Assembly: GCA_046757205.1 (NCBI GenBank)
Contig: JBHHXR010000046.1
Coordinates: 1-16,952 of the forward strand
Length of the DNA stretch: 16,952 bases
Origin: JBHHXR01 sp046757205
Lineage (GTDB): Bacteria; Pseudomonadota; Alphaproteobacteria; Rhodobacterales; Rhodobacteraceae
Direction: 5' to 3'
The translations under genes were made by a program, and so were the position numbers. Positions 12,471-16,952 of the stretch are shown one piece after another (the first letter of the stretch is position 1; the number at the start of each line of letters is the position of its first letter). Below the pieces are notes generated by a model, which was not told the DNA's origin, did not search any database, and saw only the letters and a program-made list of their open reading frames with translations.

Positions 12471-13457
12471 TCAGCTTGCCGCGGGTTTGAATTTTTCCAC
12501 GATCCGGGCGGCGGCTGCTTCGGGTGAGAGGGCGCCCTGCGCGACCGCGGTTTCGAGCTCGTTCATGGTGGCGGCGACGGCGGGGTCGTCGCGCAGCGTG
12601 GCGAGCAGCCCCTGTTCGACCTCGTGGCGGAACCAGGCGCGCGCCTGTTCCTGCCGGCGTGCGGCGAGAATGCCCTTGTTGCGGCGCCAGTCGGCCAGCG
12701 CGGTGATGTCGTCCCACGCCTCCCGCAGGCCGGTTTCGTTAAGCGCCGAAACGGTGACCGCCTTGGGAAAGCCGGGCGGGTCCTGCGGCCGGCGGCGCAT
12801 CAGCCGCAGCGCCCCGGCATAGTCGGCGCGGGTGCGCAGGGCCGCCGGTTCCAGCTCGCCGTCGGTCTTGTTGACCACGATCATGTCGGCGATTTCCATG
12901 ATGCCGCGCTTGACGCCCTGCAATTCGTCGCCGCCGGCCGGCGCGATCAGCAAGAGGAAAATGTCGGTCATGCCGGCGACCATCGTCTCCGACTGGCCGA
13001 CGCCGACGGTTTCCACCAGGATCACGTCGTAGCCCGCCGCCTCGCACAGCGCGATGGCGTCGCGGGTGCGGCGCGCCACGCCGCCAAGCTCGGCGCGCGC
13101 CGGCGAGGGCCGGATGAACGTGCCGGGCGCGCGGGCCAGCCGCGGCATCCGCGTCTTGTCGCCGAGGATCGAGCCGCCGGAAACCGACGAGGACGGATCG
13201 ACGGCGAGGACGGCGACGCTGTGCCCCCCGGCGACGAGCATGGTGCCGAAACTGTCGGTAAACGTGGACTTGCCGACGCCGGGCGTGCCGGTGAGCCCGA
13301 TCCGCAGGGCGTCGCCGCCGCGGCCGGCAAGCGCCTGCAACAGCTCCGCCGCCCGTGCCCGGTGGTCGGTGCGTGTCGATTCGACCAGCGTGATGGCGCG
13401 CGACAACGCCCGGCGGTCGCCGGAGACGATGGCTTCGCTGAGCGCGCTCACTTCCAT
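12471..13457 (-). CDS. meaB: Methylmalonyl-CoA mutase-associated GTPase MeaB
   Basis: A 328-residue G3E-family P-loop GTPase that guards and reloads the B12 cofactor of methylmalonyl-CoA mutase (once called ArgK). Motifs: Walker A GTPGVGKST (57-65), DPSS (87-90), ETVGVGQSE (149-157), base-recognition NKTD (196-199), and the C-terminal dimerisation helices (260-325). Length matches the 320-330 usual for the family. In the switch-like loop the usual S-S-G-T before LGG reads A-R-A-E (RPSPARAELGG, 116-126). The start at 13457 gives the normal family N-terminus; longer starts add a non-conserved stretch. No mutase or epimerase is adjacent; its gap to choX contains a promoter candidate, so operon membership is doubtful. 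Confidence 0.93.
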   Translation of the reverse strand: MEVSALSEAIVSGDRRALSRAITLVESTRTDHRARAAELLQALAGRGGDALRIGLTGTPGVGKSTFTDSFGTMLVAGGHSVAVLAVDPSSSVSGGSILGDKTRMPRLARAPGTFIRPSPARAELGGVARRTRDAIALCEAAGYDVILVETVGVGQSETMVAGMTDIFLLLIAPAGGDELQGVKRGIMEIADMIVVNKTDGELEPAALRTRADYAGALRLMRRRPQDPPGFPKAVTVSALNETGLREAWDDITALADWRRNKGILAARRQEQARAWFRHEVEQGLLATLRDDPAVAATMNELETAVAQGALSPEAAAARIVEKFKPAAS

Positions 13458-13602
13458 GTTGCGACGGTCCGCTTCCTGGCGACCGACCGCGGCCCGGTCG
13501 GCGGAGTTTCGCAAATCCACGCCCACTTGCACCGAATCGGGATCGCATGTCCAGAGATGGGGGTTATGGTGCGCTCGACGCGCCACGAGACGGGAGGCCC
13601 CC

Positions 13603-14346
13603 ATGCATCATCCGGCACGCCGGGCTCGTAAACTGGCCGGCTGGCTGCTGCTTTTCGCGCTGGCGCCGGCCCGCCTGGGAGCGGAACAGATCAGCCAGAC
13701 CTACGATGTGTACATTGGCGGTCTGCGGGTCGGTGAAATGACGCTCTCGGCGGATGTCGGGAACGGCCGGTACGCCGCGCGCGGCTCGGTTTCGGACGGT
13801 GGCATGACGTCGCTGTTCTTCGACTACCGGTATGTCGGCCATGTCGACGGCTTCGCGGATGGCGACGACCGGCTGCGGCCGCTGAGCTATCGGTCCCGCG
13901 AAGTGGAAGACAGCGAGACCACCAAGAAGGTCCGCATCGGGTTCGCGGCGGACGCGCCGGATACGGTGCTCCTCGACCCGGCGCCGAAACCTCGCAGGTT
14001 CGACATCGATCCGAGGGCGCAGACCGGGGCGGTCGATCCGCTGACCAGCTTCGTTCTGCTGCTGCGCGACAGATCTGCGGGTTCGGCGCCCTGCGGTGGC
14101 GTCATCGACCTGTTCGACGGAAGGCGGCTGTCGCGGATATCGCTGGTCCCGGCCGGGCGGGATGCCGGGCGGATCGTGTGCAAGGGCGATTTCAGACGGG
14201 TGGCGGGGTTTTCCAGAAAGAAGCTGAGGAAGCGCAGAAGATTTCCGATCGCATTGTTCTTGCGCCCGAAACCGGACGGCGGCGCGCAGGTGGAATCGTT
14301 TACGGCGCTGACCAAGTTCGGGACCGTCACCGCCACGCGCCGCTGA
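13603..14346 (+). CDS. DUF3108 exported protein
   Basis: A 247-residue exported protein: signal peptide 1-27 (LAGWLLLFALAPARLGA, then EQ) and a mature part rich in beta-strands. It opens with SQTYDVYIGGLRVGEMTLSA, the DUF3108 hallmark, and has FDYRYVGHVDGF, then VDPLTSFVLLLR and CGGVIDLFDGRRL, and a closing alternating pattern ending in FGTVTATRR. DUF3108 proteins are predicted periplasmic beta-rich proteins of unknown role. The start at 13603 has GGGAGG six bases upstream. Divergent from meaB (145-bp shared region) and 57 bases upstream of hrpB on the same strand, probably co-transcribed. Confidence 0.88.
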   Translation: MHHPARRARKLAGWLLLFALAPARLGAEQISQTYDVYIGGLRVGEMTLSADVGNGRYAARGSVSDGGMTSLFFDYRYVGHVDGFADGDDRLRPLSYRSREVEDSETTKKVRIGFAADAPDTVLLDPAPKPRRFDIDPRAQTGAVDPLTSFVLLLRDRSAGSAPCGGVIDLFDGRRLSRISLVPAGRDAGRIVCKGDFRRVAGFSRKKLRKRRRFPIALFLRPKPDGGAQVESFTALTKFGTVTATRR

Positions 14347-14403
14347 CCTTGCGGGAGGTGCACGCGGCGCGTAAGCAGCCTGGATGACAGCCGTGACCGA
14401 GAC

Positions 14404-16881
14404 ATGACCGGCCTGCCGGTCGATGCCGTGCTGCCGCGACTGGCGGACGCGATGAGCAGCGCGGGCAGGGCGGTGCTCGGCGCCCCGCCGGGGGCCGGGA
14501 AGACGACGCGGGTGCCGGGGTTTCTGCTGGAACACGGGATCGGCGGGCGCATTGTGATGCTGGAGCCGCGCCGGGTGGCGGCGCGGGCGGCGGCGGAGTG
14601 GCGCGCGCGGCCGTCGGGCGAAGAGGTCGGCGGCACCGTCGGCTACCGGATCCGCGGCGAGGCGCGGGCCGGCAGGCGGACCCGGATCGAGGTCGTGACC
14701 GAGGGCATACTGACCCGGATGATCCAGTCGGACCCGGAACTGACCGGTGTCGGCTGCCTGATCTTCGACGAGTTCCACGAACGTTCGTTGCATGCCGATT
14801 TGGGGCTGGCGCTGGCGCTCGATATCGCCGGGGCGCTGCGCCCGGATCTGAAGATCGTGGTGATGTCGGCGACGCTTGACGCGGCGCCGGTGGCGGCGCT
14901 GATGGGCGGCGCGCCGGTGGTGACGTCTCAGGGCCGGGCCTTCGGCGTCGAGACCCGCTGGCTGGCGCGCCCGTGGCGCCGGCCGGGGCGGGACGGGCCG
15001 GGCTTCGAGGCGGCCTTCGCCGCTTTCCTGCGCGGCGCGCTGGCAGAGACACGCGGCGGCGTGCTGGCCTTCCTGCCCGGCGAGCGGGAAATCCGCCGGG
15101 TCGAGGCGCTGCTGGGAGAGATCGCCGGCACGCGGGTGATGCCGCTCTACGGTTCGCTGCCGTTCGCCCGCCAGCGGGCCGCCATCCGCCCCCTGGACGG
15201 CGCGCGGAAACTGGTGCTCGCCACCGCCGTGGCCGAGACCTCGCTGACCATCGAGGACGTGCGCGTCGTGGTCGATGGCGGGCTGGCGCGGCGGTCACGC
15301 TTCGATCCGGCGTCGGGAATGGCGCGGCTTGTCACCGAGCGTGTGACCAAGGCCGAGGCCGAGCAGCGCCGCGGCCGCGCCGGCAGGGTGGCGCCGGGCG
15401 TGTGCTACCGGTTCTGGACCAGGGGCGAGGAGGGCGGAATGCAACCGTTTCCGCCGGCCGAGATCGAGACCACAGATCTGGCGCCGCTGGCGCTCGGGCT
15501 TGCGGCCTGGGGCGCGGCGGACGCCGCCGGCCTGGCGTTCCTGACGCCGCCGCCGCCGGCGAGCTTCCGGGCGGCCAGGTCGCTGTTGCAGGATCTTGCG
15601 GCGCTCGATGCCGCCGGGCGGATCACCGCGCACGGGCGAAACATGGCGGCGGTTCCGGCGCATCCGCGGCTGGCGCACATGCTGCTGCGCGGCGGCGGAA
15701 GGCTGGCGGCCGAGCTGTCGGCCATCGCCGGTGCCCGCGATCCCCTGCGCCGCGGCGCGGTCCGCCCGCCCGCCGACATCGCGCTGCGCCTGGAGGCGGT
15801 GCGCGACGCCGCGACATTCGAGACCGCGCACCCGTTGACCGCCGACCGCGGAGCGGTGGCGCTGATCCGCGAAGAGACGCATCGCCTGGCGCGTCTCGCG
15901 GGCAAAGGGAAGGGAATGTCGGCCGGCGCCCTGTTGTCGCTGGCCTATCCCGACCGCGTTGCCCTGCGCCGCCCCGGCGAGGCGCCGCGATACCTGATGT
16001 CCGGCGGGAAGGGCGCCGTTCTGGATGCCGGCGATCCGCTGGCCGGGCAGCGGCTGCTGGTGGTTTCCGATCTCGACGGCGACCGGCGCGAGGCGCGCAT
16101 CCGCGCCGCCGCGCCGCTGAGCGAAGCCGAATTGCGCGGCTTGCACGGCGGCCGGATCGCGTGGGCCGAGATCTGCGAGTGGTCGCGCCGGGAGCGCGCG
16201 GTGGCGGCGCGCCGGCGCGAGACGTTCGGCGCGCTGGTGCTGTCGGAGCGGGCGTGGCGCGACCCGCCGCCCGAGGCGCTCGGCGTCGCGCTCGCGGACG
16301 GGGTGCGCGATCTCGGGCTTGAAGCTCTGAACTGGAGCCAGTCGGCGAGGTTGCTGCGGGCGCGCGTCGAGTGGTTGCGATCGCGCGGCGCGGCGGGTGT
16401 GCCGGACATGTCCGACAACGGGCTGCTCGACCGGCTGGAGGACTGGCTGGCGCCGTGGCTGACCGGCCTGCGCACCGCCGGGGATCTGAAACGGCTGGAT
16501 CCGCTTGCGGCGCTCGAGGCGATGCTGGGCCATGACGGGCGCAAACGCCTCGACGCGCTGGCGCCAGCGCACATCACGGCGCCGACCGGAACCCGGCTGC
16601 CGATCGACTACGGCGGCGACAGGCCGACGGTATCGGTCCGGCTTCAGGAGATGTTCGGCGTCACCGAGCACCCGGTCGCCGGGCCCGACCGGGTGCCGCT
16701 GCTGATCGAGCTCTTGTCGCCGGCGCGCCGGCCGGTGCAGAAGACCGCCGACCTGCCGGGGTTCTGGGCCACATCCTACGCCGACGTGCGGCGCGACCTG
16801 CGCGGGCGCTATCCGAAGCATCCGTGGCCGGAAAACCCAGCCACCGCCGTGCCGACGACGCGCGCCAACCGCCGGCGCTAG
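14404..16881 (+). CDS. hrpB: ATP-dependent helicase HrpB
   Basis: An 825-residue DEAH-type superfamily 2 RNA helicase, matching the 800-830 residues of the family, so complete. Motifs: I GAPPGAGKTT (26-35), II DEFH (122-125; the family has F in place of the usual A/C), III SAT (155-157), then TSLTIEDVRVVVDGG (motif V region) and VI QRRGRAGRVAPGVCYRFW. The HrpB-specific C-terminus is present: LPIDYGGDRPTVSVRLQEMFG, PLLIELLSPARRPVQ, DLPGFW and YPKHPWPENP. Bacterial HrpB has no firmly known RNA target. The start at 14404 fits the family N-terminus (LPVDAVLPRL) although no ribosome site is visible, consistent with coupling to the DUF3108 gene or a leader-dependent start. Confidence 0.96.
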   Translation: MTGLPVDAVLPRLADAMSSAGRAVLGAPPGAGKTTRVPGFLLEHGIGGRIVMLEPRRVAARAAAEWRARPSGEEVGGTVGYRIRGEARAGRRTRIEVVTEGILTRMIQSDPELTGVGCLIFDEFHERSLHADLGLALALDIAGALRPDLKIVVMSATLDAAPVAALMGGAPVVTSQGRAFGVETRWLARPWRRPGRDGPGFEAAFAAFLRGALAETRGGVLAFLPGEREIRRVEALLGEIAGTRVMPLYGSLPFARQRAAIRPLDGARKLVLATAVAETSLTIEDVRVVVDGGLARRSRFDPASGMARLVTERVTKAEAEQRRGRAGRVAPGVCYRFWTRGEEGGMQPFPPAEIETTDLAPLALGLAAWGAADAAGLAFLTPPPPASFRAARSLLQDLAALDAAGRITAHGRNMAAVPAHPRLAHMLLRGGGRLAAELSAIAGARDPLRRGAVRPPADIALRLEAVRDAATFETAHPLTADRGAVALIREETHRLARLAGKGKGMSAGALLSLAYPDRVALRRPGEAPRYLMSGGKGAVLDAGDPLAGQRLLVVSDLDGDRREARIRAAAPLSEAELRGLHGGRIAWAEICEWSRRERAVAARRRETFGALVLSERAWRDPPPEALGVALADGVRDLGLEALNWSQSARLLRARVEWLRSRGAAGVPDMSDNGLLDRLEDWLAPWLTGLRTAGDLKRLDPLAALEAMLGHDGRKRLDALAPAHITAPTGTRLPIDYGGDRPTVSVRLQEMFGVTEHPVAGPDRVPLLIELLSPARRPVQKTADLPGFWATSYADVRRDLRGRYPKHPWPENPATAVPTTRANRRR

Positions 16882-16952
16882 CGTGGCGCGCCCTTCCGGG
16901 TTCAGCCGCCGGCACAGCCGCCGGGGACGGATGCCCTGTGGCCGGGGCGGCT

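Noticed and set aside
10334..12490. A 718-codon open frame on the plus strand
   Set aside because: It is antisense to choV, choW and choX, is rich in His/Asp/Gly/Arg, and has no family resemblance; it is a by-product of high GC content.
15295..16821. A 508-codon open frame on the minus strand
   Set aside because: Fully antisense to hrpB, Arg/Gln-rich, no motif; the hrpB frame has complete helicase motifs.

Overview
This is a 17-kb piece of a high-GC alphaproteobacterial chromosome. The evidence is the strongly G/C-ending codon use, a choline-specific ABC transporter of the rhizobial ChoXWV type, a DUF1127 (YjiS-like) small protein, the HrpB and MeaB protein types, and several short palindromic intergenic repeat families of the kind common in Alphaproteobacteria. 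A Rhodospirillales- or Hyphomicrobiales-like host is plausible, but genus and family cannot be fixed from sequence reading alone. I see no tRNA, rRNA, CRISPR array, transposase, phage gene or recognisable defence cluster apart from one truncated DNA methyltransferase at the left edge.

Layout, left to right. (1) 1-676: the N-terminal 75 codons of a DNA methyltransferase (minus), closed by a stop at the window edge, then about 440 bp of gene-free DNA packed with palindromic repeats. (2) 677-3871+: an orphan glycosyltransferase-like protein (plus); a minus-strand pair of membrane protein and low-molecular-weight protein tyrosine phosphatase; a divergent DUF1127 gene; a HAD hydrolase translationally overlapped with a small lipoprotein. 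(3) 4.2-5.4 kb: a GYD-domain protein (minus) divergent from a class III sirtuin deacylase (plus). (4) 5.6-6.8 kb, minus strand: a probable copper pair (DUF2946 then PCu(A)C chaperone) downstream of rpmB (L28), which has its own terminator and a promoter embedded in a repeat. (5) 7.1-9.1 kb: a DUF2189 membrane protein and a convergent EamA/DMT-type exporter. (6) 9.4-13.5 kb, minus strand: meaB, then choX-choW-choV. (7) 13.6-16.9 kb, plus strand: a secreted DUF3108 protein and the helicase HrpB, which runs nearly to the window end.

The clearest functional unit is the choline importer: ChoX carries all six ligand residues known from the Sinorhizobium meliloti protein, followed by a permease and an ATPase without CBS domains. 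No choline-degradation gene (betA/betB/betC) lies in the window. MeaB is the GTPase chaperone of B12-dependent methylmalonyl-CoA mutase, but no mutase is adjacent.

I did not find a convincing undescribed multi-gene system. The most interesting signals are non-coding: a perfect 13-bp hairpin whose loop holds the choX stop codon, followed by two more palindromes before choW; a 56-nt repeat pair flanking the DUF2189 gene in which only the copy upstream of rpmB carries -35/-10-like hexamers; and two other dispersed repeat families shared by the 233-676 and 5420-5600 gaps.
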